A stretch of 64,000 bases of DNA from Moraxellaceae bacterium (GTDB lineage Bacteria; Pseudomonadota; Gammaproteobacteria; Pseudomonadales; Moraxellaceae): positions 62,001 through 126,000 of the forward strand of contig JAUSND010000002.1 of the NCBI GenBank assembly GCA_030646295.1. Reading direction: 5' to 3'. The first letter of the stretch is position 1. Every line of letters begins with the position of its first letter. The notes below the pieces were generated by a model. The model saw only the letters and a program-made list of their open reading frames with translations. It did no database searches and was not told the origin of the DNA. The position numbers were made by a program, and so were the translations under genes. Positions 16,880-24,884 of this stretch are shown piece by piece.

Positions 16880-17650
16880 ATGTCTGACAGCACGACGCAT
16901 GCCACGCCCATCATCGTTCGCACACTGCGCGAGGCCAATTGCGCCGAGTGCGCGTTGAACCCAGTTTGCCTGCCCCCTGCTGTAGAGGATAGCCATCTGG
17001 ATCAACTCGACAACATTATCGAGCGAAACCGGCCACTTCAGCGCGGCAACCACCTGTATCACGAGCGTCAGCCCTTCGAGGCGGTCTATGCGGTTCGCTC
17101 GGGCGCCATCAAGGCCTATACCACCCTGCCCGGCGGTGAAGAACAGGTCACCGGCTTTTACCTGCCCGGTGAAATCGTTGGTCTCGACTCCATCAGTACC
17201 GGTCACCATGCCAGTTCTGCAGTAGCGCTCGAAACCACGGCAGTCTGCACCATCCCCTTTGGTGACCTGGAAAACCTCTCCCGCGAGATTCCAGGCCTGC
17301 AGCATCATTTCTTCCGCCTGATGAGCAAGGAAATCCAGAGCGACCAGCAACTGATGGTGCTGCTCAGCAAGCGCACGGCAGAAGAACGTATTGCCTCCCT
17401 GCTGCTGTCCCTGTCGGCCCGCCACAAGCGCCGGCGGCTTTCCGAAGCCAGCTTCCGCCTGCCCATGTCACGCTCCGACATCGGCAACTACCTCGGACTG
17501 GCCGTGGAAACCGTCAGTCGCATATTCACCCGCTTCCAGCAGATGGGTGTACTGGAGGTTGTCGGCAAGGAAATCACCATCCTGGATCGCGCCCAGCTCT
17601 GCCAGCTGGCAGAGCCCGCCTCGGAGCTGCCCCGCGCCAGCGGCACCTGA
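16880..17650 (+). CDS. FNR/Anr family oxygen-responsive transcriptional regulator
   Basis: 256 residues. The N-terminal cysteine cluster NCAECALNPVC gives C21, C24 and C30, and C123 follows in TTAVCTIP; these four match the [4Fe-4S] ligands of E. coli FNR. A cyclic-nucleotide-binding-like domain (about 45-165) leads to the dimerisation helix and a C-terminal winged helix-turn-helix with SRSDIGNYLGLAVETVSRIFTR. FNR proteins activate or repress genes on loss of oxygen. The divergent uspE-like gene is a plausible target, although I find only an ATCAA half site in between. Confidence 0.95.
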   Translation: MSDSTTHATPIIVRTLREANCAECALNPVCLPPAVEDSHLDQLDNIIERNRPLQRGNHLYHERQPFEAVYAVRSGAIKAYTTLPGGEEQVTGFYLPGEIVGLDSISTGHHASSAVALETTAVCTIPFGDLENLSREIPGLQHHFFRLMSKEIQSDQQLMVLLSKRTAEERIASLLLSLSARHKRRRLSEASFRLPMSRSDIGNYLGLAVETVSRIFTRFQQMGVLEVVGKEITILDRAQLCQLAEPASELPRASGT

Positions 17651-17755
17651 GCCCCTCCGGGACGTGCACCCGGAACCGGATAACCAATACCTGCTTGACC
17701 GCCCCCCCTTCCTCGCACCAAGATGGATGCACTAATAACGGGAGGAGGGGGCATG

Positions 17756-18070
17756 ATGAACTCACCCGCCGCAGACTTTTCCAGTTTCAGGGACTTCTAT
17801 CCCTACTACCTCAGTGAGCATGCCGACCGCACGTGCCGGCGATTGCACTTTGTCGGCACCACCCTGGTGATCGGCATCGTGCTTGCTGCAACGGTGACCG
17901 GCAACCCGACCTTGCTGTTGCTCGCACCGGTTGCAGGCTACGGCTTTGCCTGGGTAGGCCATTACGTGTTTGAAAAAAACCGGCCGGCCACCTTCAAATA
18001 TCCGTTTTACAGCCTGTTGGGCGACTTTGTGATGTACAAGGACATGCTGACAGGCAAAATAGCATTTTGA
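17756..18070 (+). CDS. DUF962 / Mpo1-like membrane protein
   Basis: 104 residues from ATG 17756 (GGAGGAGG about seven bases upstream; ATG 17753 is an alternative). The family pattern is clear: FYPYYLSEHADRTCRRLHF, two membrane segments (about 35-55 and 58-72), then GYGFAWVGHYVFEKNRPATF and LLGDFVMYKDML. Conserved histidines in SEH, RLHF and GHY are the likely metal ligands; the yeast homologue Mpo1 is an Fe(II) dioxygenase that shortens 2-hydroxy fatty acids. A similar role in bacteria is inference. It lies between fnr and cyaB on the same strand. Confidence 0.85.
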   Translation: MNSPAADFSSFRDFYPYYLSEHADRTCRRLHFVGTTLVIGIVLAATVTGNPTLLLLAPVAGYGFAWVGHYVFEKNRPATFKYPFYSLLGDFVMYKDMLTGKIAF

Positions 18071-18120
18071 ACCGTGCCGCCATCTGGCATGACCTGATCC
18101 CCTGAGCTGAAACCCGACTC

Positions 18121-19506
18121 ATGCTGACCGCTGGACAAGAACAAGAACATCACGCGACCGTCACCCCGCAACACACCCGCATGCTTGCCTATATTGTGGC
18201 CGGGTGCATTTTTGCATCCGGGGTCTACAAGGGCTATTACGACACCAGCGTCATTGCCATCATTCCCCTCACGGTCCTGATCCCGTGGGGCATGCGCTGG
18301 CTTGCTGACTGGCTTGAAAACCATCACCCTGACCAGACTCATGGCGCATTGTTGCTGGTTGATGCCTTTGCTGTCGGTATCGGCATTGCTGCTGCCGGAT
18401 ACAGCCTTGTTCCCAGCCTGACCTTCATCAGTATCCTGCTGGCCAGTGCCATGGCCTTCGGCAACCTTTTCCTTGTCACCATTGCCGCCTTTACCAGCCT
18501 GATAGCCAGTCTGCTGGGCGGAGTGATCTTCGGTTTTGCGATTGCGCCCTATGCCGGCACCCCGGCCGAAATGACGTTTGTGGCAATTGCCGGTTTCGCC
18601 AGTTACGTCGGACTGTCTGCCTTCTACATTCGCGAACAGTCACGCAATCTTCTTGGTGCCAAAAACCTGATCATGGAGCAGCAGGAGCAGGCCATACAGC
18701 TCTCGCGCAAGCTGGTCAAATACCTCCCCACCCAGGTATGGGAGTCAATATTCTCCGGTCGTCGTGACGCGCGCCTGCAAAACCATCGCAAAAAACTCAG
18801 CATCTTTTTTTCGGACATCAAGGACTTCACCGAGACAACGGACGAAATGTCTCCTGATGCCCTCACCGAAATGCTGAACTACTACTTTGACCAGATGTCA
18901 AAAATTGCATTGCGCTATGGTGGCACCATCGACAAGTTCATTGGCGATGCCATCCTCATCTTCTTTGGCGACCCCACCACCAGGGGCGCCAAAGAAGATG
19001 CAGTTGCCTGCGTTTCCATGGCAATCGACATGCGCAAGCAGATGCAGGTCATGCGCCAGAAATGGAAAAGCATGGGCATTGAAAAGCCACTGCACGTGCG
19101 CATGGGCATCACCACCGGTTACTGCCACGTGGGGAACTTTGGCTGCGAATCGCGCATGGACTACACCATCATCGGTCGCGATGCCAATCTGGCCTCACGC
19201 CTGCAGAATGCCGCCGATGTCGACGAAATCCTGATATCCAACGACACCTACCTGCTGGTACGTGACCGCATCATGTGCAGGGAAAAAGGCGTGGTCCGCC
19301 TGCGCGGCATCAACAACCCGGTACAAGTCTGGGAGGTCATGGACTTTCGTGCCGACATGGGCGCACAGACCACCTGGATCGAACACGAGCTGGACGGCTT
19401 TGCCATGCTGATGGACATCAACAAGGTGAAGAACTACGACAAGGAAAGGATCGTGAAGGCACTGGAAGGTGCTGCCCAGAAACTGAAGGACAAACGTATC
19501 GTCTGA
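18121..19506 (+). CDS. cyaB: Class III adenylate cyclase with MASE2 membrane sensor, CyaB-like
   Basis: 461 residues, very close to the length I recall for CyaB of Pseudomonas aeruginosa. The N-terminal half (about 20-170) is a multi-helix MASE2-type membrane domain. The catalytic domain (about 222-405) has metal-binding D232 in FSDIKDFT and D276 in FIGDAI, the adenine-selecting K272, and transition-state residues N356 and R360 in DANLASR. The partner base-recognition residue is T349 in YTIIG instead of Asp, which places it in class IIIb, the bicarbonate-responsive type. Product is cAMP. It is convergent with a stand-alone Hpt gene 39 bases away. Confidence 0.9.
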   Translation: MLTAGQEQEHHATVTPQHTRMLAYIVAGCIFASGVYKGYYDTSVIAIIPLTVLIPWGMRWLADWLENHHPDQTHGALLLVDAFAVGIGIAAAGYSLVPSLTFISILLASAMAFGNLFLVTIAAFTSLIASLLGGVIFGFAIAPYAGTPAEMTFVAIAGFASYVGLSAFYIREQSRNLLGAKNLIMEQQEQAIQLSRKLVKYLPTQVWESIFSGRRDARLQNHRKKLSIFFSDIKDFTETTDEMSPDALTEMLNYYFDQMSKIALRYGGTIDKFIGDAILIFFGDPTTRGAKEDAVACVSMAIDMRKQMQVMRQKWKSMGIEKPLHVRMGITTGYCHVGNFGCESRMDYTIIGRDANLASRLQNAADVDEILISNDTYLLVRDRIMCREKGVVRLRGINNPVQVWEVMDFRADMGAQTTWIEHELDGFAMLMDINKVKNYDKERIVKALEGAAQKLKDKRIV

Positions 19507-19545
19507 GGGCGGCATGTTCATGCGCCCAACGGCCCTGTCCGGAAA

Positions 19546-19884
19546 CTACATATAGGCGCTCAACAACTGCACCGCGCGCTCACGCTCATCTGCCACCTGC
19601 TTCAGGCGGGCCGCCTGGCCCGACAGCGGCCCTGCCAGGGCCCCCTCCTCCAGTTCACGACAAAGCTCGGTCAGGAGCTCAAGCCCCAGATTGGCACTGG
19701 CCCCCTTGAGGCTGTGTGTGGACTTGCGCAGCGCATCGGCATCGCCACGGGCAAAGGCATCATTCATGTCTTGCAGACGGATGGCAGAGTCCTGAATATA
19801 CGTTTTCAGCAGCGCCGGAAACTCTTCATCCAGAATATCGCGCAACTCCTCCAGCAAACCTTCATCCAGATACCGCAGCGTCAT
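19546..19884 (-). CDS. Stand-alone histidine phosphotransfer (Hpt) protein
   Basis: 112 residues from ATG 19884, chosen because AAAGGAGT lies seven bases upstream; the frame is open further upstream but that part is antisense to another gene. It is a single four-helix Hpt domain with the phospho-accepting H57 in STHSLKGASANLGL. Such proteins relay phosphate between a hybrid sensor kinase and a response regulator. No kinase or receiver-domain gene is adjacent, so the partners are elsewhere. It is convergent with cyaB and divergent from the unknown gene that starts at 20074. Confidence 0.88.
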   Translation of the reverse strand: MTLRYLDEGLLEELRDILDEEFPALLKTYIQDSAIRLQDMNDAFARGDADALRKSTHSLKGASANLGLELLTELCRELEEGALAGPLSGQAARLKQVADERERAVQLLSAYM

Positions 19885-20073
19885 TGCCCCACTCCTTTGC
19901 GTGAATTCCATGTTCCATCGTGCCTGCCTGCAAGTATTCCATGGCCTGTCACTTAATAGCCAGCCGGCCCGGGGAATCACGATGCACGCATCAATATCAC
20001 CGACAAAACCACCCGAACAAGTTGATCCTCGCGCCAAAAAGACTAAAGCTTGGACCATTGCGATGGAGGCCTC

Positions 20074-20466
20074 ATGCCCACCCCCCAGAAATCCCCTGAT
20101 ATCGAGATCTATGTGCAGTCCACCGACACCAGTGCCGTGCAGGCATGGCTGGGACAGCGCTTTCCGCAGAAAACCCCGCTGGCATGGCGGCCGGCAGGCA
20201 AGCGCCAGTGGCGCAGCAAGCTGGATCATGACGGCCATGTGATTCCCGTGCTGGTGATTGAAGAGGCCAGTCACGGCTTCATCTCCGTCTGGCTCGACAG
20301 CCCCCACACGCCATGGGCGGATGACAAGGAGTGTGCAAGGGAAGCATTCACTGCACTGGGCTGTCCGGTCAGGGCCACTGCCGGCAGCTGGCATGAAGGT
20401 GATGACCCCGACCTCTGGTGGGAGGTCAACCAGACCGGCGAGCATGAGCTGCACTGGCCTGGCTGA
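20074..20466 (+). CDS. Conserved-looking small protein of unknown function
   Basis: 130 residues from ATG 20074, preceded by GGAGG at a short but workable spacing. I do not recognise the family. It has no signal peptide or membrane segment and is probably cytoplasmic. It is rich in Trp (WLGQRF, WRPAGKRQWRSK, SVWLDSPHTPW, DLWWEV and a final HWPG) and moderately acidic towards the C-terminus. The mixed strand/helix pattern (IEIYVQS, VIPVLVIEEA, FISVWLD, ECAREAFTALG) suggests a small alpha/beta fold. It is 95 bases upstream of the patatin gene on the same strand, and divergent from the Hpt gene. Confidence 0.65.
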   Translation: MPTPQKSPDIEIYVQSTDTSAVQAWLGQRFPQKTPLAWRPAGKRQWRSKLDHDGHVIPVLVIEEASHGFISVWLDSPHTPWADDKECAREAFTALGCPVRATAGSWHEGDDPDLWWEVNQTGEHELHWPG

Positions 20467-20561
20467 CCTTCTGTCCCGCTTTTGGCATCGTCCGGACCAC
20501 ACTGCTATGCATCGGCAACAACGCTGCTAGACTGAAAACATACGCAAATGGAGGCAGGCGT

Positions 20562-21755
20562 ATGAACCAGCGGAGCAACAAGCGCACAGGTCTCATCCTT
20601 TCAGGCGGAGGTGCCCGTGCGGCCTATCAGGTCGGCGTGCTGCGCGCAGTTGCCGATATCATGCCGCAGGGCTGCCACAATCCGTTTGAAATCATTTGTG
20701 GCACCTCTGCAGGCGGACTGAATGCCGCCGGACTGGCCACGCACGCTGACTGTCTGCATGACGGCATCAGCATGCTGGAAACGGTCTGGGGCGAGTTTCG
20801 TACCCATCAGGTTTATCGCACCGACTGGCCAGGCGTGTTGCACCGTGCGGCGCGCTGGCTCTGGACCATGGCCTTTGGCCGCATGCGCCGTGACCTCCCC
20901 GTCTCCCTGCTGGACAACAGCCCGCTGCGGGGGCTGCTTGACGCCCACATTCCGCTGGAACGCATACAGCAGGCCATCGACAACGGCTATCTGGATGCGC
21001 TCTGCATTACGGCTTCCGGTTATTCCACCGGAGAATCCATCAGTTTCTTTCAGGGTGTTCCACATCTGGATGGCTGGAACCGCTCACGTCGTGTCGGTAT
21101 ACGCACCGCCATTTCGATTGACCACCTGCTGGCCTCCGCTGCCATACCAATGCTGTTTCCAGCCGTCAGGGTGAACCGGGAATACTTTGGTGATGGTGCC
21201 GTACGCCAGCACGCCCCCATTAGCCCAGCCCTGCATCTGGGGGCCGAGCGCGTCATGGTGATCGGGGTAGGAGGACAGCCATCGGAAGCCGAGCGGGAAA
21301 AGTCCCTCAGCTACCCCAGCATTGCCCAGATTGTCAGCCACATACTGAGCAGCTCTTTTGTAGACAGCCTGGAGTCAGACATCGAGCGCCTGACGCGCAT
21401 CAACAAGACCATCAGCCTGATTCCGGAAGAAGCACGGCACCAGAGCACCCTGCGCCCGGTGGACGTCATGGTCATCACACCGTCGGCACAGGTTCTGGAC
21501 ACCATCGCCATGCGTCACGCCGATGCCCTGCCAAAAAGCATACGGATGTTTGTGCGTGGCTCCGGAGCCACCCAGCGCTCCGGCTCAGGTGTCCTCAGTT
21601 ATCTGCTGTTTGAGGCGGCGTATTGTAAGGAGCTGATACAGCTAGGCTACCTCGACGGCTGCGCACGAAAGGACGAGATGAAGCTTTTTTTCAACATAGC
21701 CGACACGCCCAGCGAAAAACCTGCCAGCAATGTGGTGGAGTTCAAGCGCGGCTGA
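20562..21755 (+). CDS. Patatin-like phospholipase
   Basis: 397 residues. The patatin signature is complete: the glycine-rich oxyanion hole SGGGARAAYQVG (about 14-25), nucleophile S49 in GTSAGG and the catalytic-dyad D211 in FGDGAVRQ. No signal peptide is visible, so it acts in the cytoplasm or at the inner membrane face. It probably hydrolyses phospholipid or another acyl ester. The C-terminal third (about 250-397) is helical and not diagnostic. It converges on tesB with only 38 bases between the stops. Confidence 0.92.
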   Translation: MNQRSNKRTGLILSGGGARAAYQVGVLRAVADIMPQGCHNPFEIICGTSAGGLNAAGLATHADCLHDGISMLETVWGEFRTHQVYRTDWPGVLHRAARWLWTMAFGRMRRDLPVSLLDNSPLRGLLDAHIPLERIQQAIDNGYLDALCITASGYSTGESISFFQGVPHLDGWNRSRRVGIRTAISIDHLLASAAIPMLFPAVRVNREYFGDGAVRQHAPISPALHLGAERVMVIGVGGQPSEAEREKSLSYPSIAQIVSHILSSSFVDSLESDIERLTRINKTISLIPEEARHQSTLRPVDVMVITPSAQVLDTIAMRHADALPKSIRMFVRGSGATQRSGSGVLSYLLFEAAYCKELIQLGYLDGCARKDEMKLFFNIADTPSEKPASNVVEFKRG

Positions 21756-21793
21756 CTTCGGGTCTCAGGCAATCCATTGCCAGACATCTGCTC

Positions 21794-22666
21794 TCAGTAT
21801 TTCTCCGGCACTTCCCGCAGACGCATCAAGCCTTCCTGTGCCGTACTGGCCACCAGACGGCCATCCTGACTGTAAATCAGGCCGCGATTCATGCCGCGTG
21901 AACTGGATGCATTGGGCGCATCCATGTCATACAGCAGCCAGTCATCCGCCCGGAACGGGCGGTGGAACCACATTGAATGGTCAATACTGGCGGCCTGCAT
22001 GTTGTTCTGCATGAAGGACACGCCATGCGGCAACATGGCCGTTCCCATCAGCGCAAAGTCCGACGCAAACGCCAGCACGCACTGGTGCAGCAACGGATCA
22101 TCCGGCAGGCGGCTTTGTGCACGCATCCAGTGATAGCGCCTGGCCTCCTGCTTGACCGGTGCAAACGGATTCACCGGATTGATGGGGCGAATCTCGATCG
22201 GACGCTCACGGGCGAATGCATCCCGTATTTTCTCCGGAATCATCGGCGCCACTTTCTGGCGCAGCTCGGTCTCGCTGAGCACACCATCGGGCCCGTCCAC
22301 CGCAGGCATTTCGCTCTGGTGCTCAAGCCCGTCTTCCGGAACGGCAAAAGATGCCGACATGATGAAAATGATTTCACCGTGCTGGATTGCCTTCACATTG
22401 CGGGTGGCAAAGCTCTTGCCGTCACGGATTTTTTCAACCTGATAGACAATGGGTGCCGTGGTGTCTCCGGCACGCAGGAAGTAGCCGTGCAGGGAGTGCG
22501 CCAGACGTCCGTCAACCGTACGTCCCGCCGCCATCAGGGCCTGCCCCAGCACCTGCCCGCCAAAAACATTCTTGCCAACGATATTATGGCTGGGACCACG
22601 AAAAAGTCCGGCCTCGATGGTTTCAAGATCAAGGAGGTCCAGCACCTCCTGCATCACCTGACTCAT
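21794..22666 (-). CDS. tesB: Acyl-CoA thioesterase II
   Basis: 290 residues, the usual TesB length, built of two hotdog domains. N-terminal FRGPSHNIVGKNVFGGQVLGQAL and HSLHGYFLRAGD, and C-terminal SIDHSMWFHRPFRADDWLLY with RGLIYSQDGRLVAS, are the family hallmarks. It hydrolyses medium- and long-chain acyl-CoA to free acid and CoA in the cytoplasm. GAGGA precedes the start. The next gene downstream in the window is the convergent patatin; corA lies 78 bases upstream and may share its transcript. Confidence 0.96.
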   Translation of the reverse strand: MSQVMQEVLDLLDLETIEAGLFRGPSHNIVGKNVFGGQVLGQALMAAGRTVDGRLAHSLHGYFLRAGDTTAPIVYQVEKIRDGKSFATRNVKAIQHGEIIFIMSASFAVPEDGLEHQSEMPAVDGPDGVLSETELRQKVAPMIPEKIRDAFARERPIEIRPINPVNPFAPVKQEARRYHWMRAQSRLPDDPLLHQCVLAFASDFALMGTAMLPHGVSFMQNNMQAASIDHSMWFHRPFRADDWLLYDMDAPNASSSRGMNRGLIYSQDGRLVASTAQEGLMRLREVPEKY

Positions 22667-22744
22667 GATAAGTCCTCACTGACTGGCGGGCCGCAAAGCC
22701 TAGACCAGAAGCTGTTTGAGTGGAATATCCACCGCGTCCGTTTA

Positions 22745-23722
22745 CTATAGCCAGCCAGCCCGGCGCAGGCGGCGAAACAGCAGCAGGCAGAGTACCGTCA
22801 TCACGCCAAGCGCCACAGGGTAGCCATAGGACCAGTGCAGCTCGGGCATTACCTCGAAGTTCATCCCGTACAAACTGGCAATCAGCGTTGGCACCGCCAG
22901 AATAGCCGCCCATGAAGCCAGTCGCTTCACCACCTCGTTCTGACCTACCGTAATCAGCGCCAGATGCACATCCAGCGCCGCACTCAGCATTTCCGTAATG
23001 GCATCCACGGCATCATTGATGCGGATGACATGGTCATAGATATCGCGGAAATACGGATTCATGTCATCTGACACCAGCGCGGTATCAATGTGCATCAGTT
23101 CATTGCAGATATCCTGCATGGGCGATGCTGCCAGTCTCAGCAACACAAGATCACGCTTCAGATCGTACAGGCGGCGTATGGTGCGACGACGGAAAGACCC
23201 TTCGAAGATTGCCCCTTCAAGGCTCCGCAAATGCGAGCGATAGGACTCCACCACCGGAAAATAGTTGTCCGTGATGAAATCCATCACGGCATACAGCACA
23301 TAACCCGGCCCACGCATCAGCAACTTGGGGTTGTGCTCGCAACGCTCGCGCACAGAAGAATACGACTGCGAGGCACCATGCCGGATGGTCACGACAAAAC
23401 GCGGGCCCAGAATGACATGCGTCTCACCCAGCTTGGCCTCCTCACCCACCATGCGAGCCGTGTGCATCACGATAAACAGCACGTCATCATGCACCTCCAG
23501 CTTGGGCCGCTGATGTGCGCGATGCGCATCCTCCACCACGAGGTCATGCAGGTCGAACTCGTCCTGCACCTGTTGCATCAGTGCGACATCCGGTTCATGC
23601 AGACCAAGCCAGATGAAGGTGTCCTCTTCAACCAGACTCTCACTTATGAGATCAACCGGAATATCACGCAACTTATGCCCGTTACGGCGACTGTAAACAG
23701 CGCAGTTCACTACCATGGTCAT
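22745..23722 (-). CDS. corA: CorA family magnesium/cobalt channel
   Basis: 325 residues. A long soluble N-terminal domain (about 1-255) is followed by two C-terminal membrane helices (about 266-286 and 299-317) joined by the family signature YGMNFEVMPEL, whose GMN forms the selectivity loop. The C-terminus is basic (RRLRRAGW), as expected for the inside. It should carry Mg2+ (and Co2+ or Ni2+) across the inner membrane as a homopentamer. It is divergent from the HSL-type hydrolase gene. Confidence 0.95.
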   Translation of the reverse strand: MTMVVNCAVYSRRNGHKLRDIPVDLISESLVEEDTFIWLGLHEPDVALMQQVQDEFDLHDLVVEDAHRAHQRPKLEVHDDVLFIVMHTARMVGEEAKLGETHVILGPRFVVTIRHGASQSYSSVRERCEHNPKLLMRGPGYVLYAVMDFITDNYFPVVESYRSHLRSLEGAIFEGSFRRRTIRRLYDLKRDLVLLRLAASPMQDICNELMHIDTALVSDDMNPYFRDIYDHVIRINDAVDAITEMLSAALDVHLALITVGQNEVVKRLASWAAILAVPTLIASLYGMNFEVMPELHWSYGYPVALGVMTVLCLLLFRRLRRAGWL

Positions 23723-23850
23723 GGATGCAGAGCCCTGAAAAACAACAAAACCTCACAATAGCAGGAACTGGCCTGTGTTTTCTGCACTGCCCGCCACTTT
23801 GCCAAAGATGTTAGCATCGCCCATCCCATCGTTTCTGCCCAGAGAACACC

Positions 23851-24771
23851 ATGAGCTGGCAAGGTCGCATTCTGAACCAGGTGCTCAAGCGCACCATGAA
23901 GCCCGTGATGCTGCCCCGTCGCCTGACCCGTGCCCGCATGGGCATTTCCGCCTGGGCCATGGAGATTTCTGCCGGTCTTGTACCCGCACCATCCGCCCGT
24001 ATTACACCCTTGCACCGCCCGGTCAAAGGCGAATGGGTGGAAAACGGAGAGAACACCAGCCGGGTCGTCCTGTACTTCCATGGCGGCGCCTACATTGCCG
24101 GATCACCACGAACACATCGGCCGTTAACCGCTGCACTGGCGCGTGATGCCGGAGCCCGCGTGCTGGCACTGGATTACAGGCAGGCACCGGAATATGGTTA
24201 TCCGGCCTGGCTGGAAGATGCTGTCGCCGCCTATGAGCATCTGCTGAAAAGCGGTGAGCGCCCAAACCAGATCGTTTTGGCCGGCGACTCGGCGGGAGGC
24301 AATCTGGTCCTGATTACCCTGTTGCGCTTGCGCGAGCTTGGCCTGCCCATGCCGGCCGGCGCCATCTGCCTGTCCCCCTGGACCGACCTGACCTGCACCA
24401 GCAAGAGCTTCCGCCAGAACGTCGCGTGCGAAGCCATGCTGGATGCCGTTGCCGTTGCCGCGCTGGGCAAGCACCATATCGGAGAACGCGATCCGAAAGA
24501 CCCGCTGGTGTCACCGGCATACGCGAATCTCGAAGGGCTGCCACCACTCATGGTGCACGTTGGCACAGGCGAAATCCTGCTGGACGACGCCCGAGCCATC
24601 CGCCGCGCCGCCAACAAGGCCGGTGTTTCCATGGACTACAAGGAATGGACTGACATGCCGCATGTCTTTCCCATGTTCCACCGTGTCCTGCCGGAAGGCC
24701 GACAGGCGCTGCAGGAAATGACCTCCTTTATCGCTCGCGTCACCCGCACCAGGGTAACCGCACCCGCCTGA
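23851..24771 (+). CDS. Alpha/beta hydrolase of the hormone-sensitive lipase (HSL) family
   Basis: 306 residues. The HSL oxyanion motif HGGAYIAGS (about 70-78), nucleophile elbow GDSAGGN (about 147-153), the acid in GEILLDDA and the histidine in MPHVFPMF are all in place. No signal peptide is evident. It is probably an esterase acting on short acyl esters; the natural substrate is unknown. A hairpin follows 43 bases after the stop. Confidence 0.92.
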   Translation: MSWQGRILNQVLKRTMKPVMLPRRLTRARMGISAWAMEISAGLVPAPSARITPLHRPVKGEWVENGENTSRVVLYFHGGAYIAGSPRTHRPLTAALARDAGARVLALDYRQAPEYGYPAWLEDAVAAYEHLLKSGERPNQIVLAGDSAGGNLVLITLLRLRELGLPMPAGAICLSPWTDLTCTSKSFRQNVACEAMLDAVAVAALGKHHIGERDPKDPLVSPAYANLEGLPPLMVHVGTGEILLDDARAIRRAANKAGVSMDYKEWTDMPHVFPMFHRVLPEGRQALQEMTSFIARVTRTRVTAPA

Positions 24772-24813
24772 CAGCCCCTCGCCCGTCATCTTTTGTTACA
24801 TTCACTGCCTCAG

Positions 24814-24842
24814 GCATCCCGCACCAGGCGGGATGCTTTGTT
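24814..24842 (+). terminator. Terminator after the HSL-type hydrolase gene
   Basis: Perfect nine-base stem GCATCCCGC/GCGGGATGC (24814-24822, 24828-24836) with a five-base loop, then TTTGTT. The T-run is short, so strength is uncertain. Confidence 0.65.
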
Positions 24843-24884
24843 ACCATACAAGGAATTTCCCAAGCCAATCAAAGCCTTATAAAT

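Noticed and set aside
19885-20502. N-terminal extension of the Hpt reading frame
   Set aside because: It overlaps another gene on the opposite strand and lacks Hpt similarity; the start at 19884 has a strong ribosome site.
21768-21781. GGCAAT-CC-ATTGCC palindrome between patatin and tesB as a terminator
   Set aside because: The stem is only six bases with a two-base loop and no T-run.
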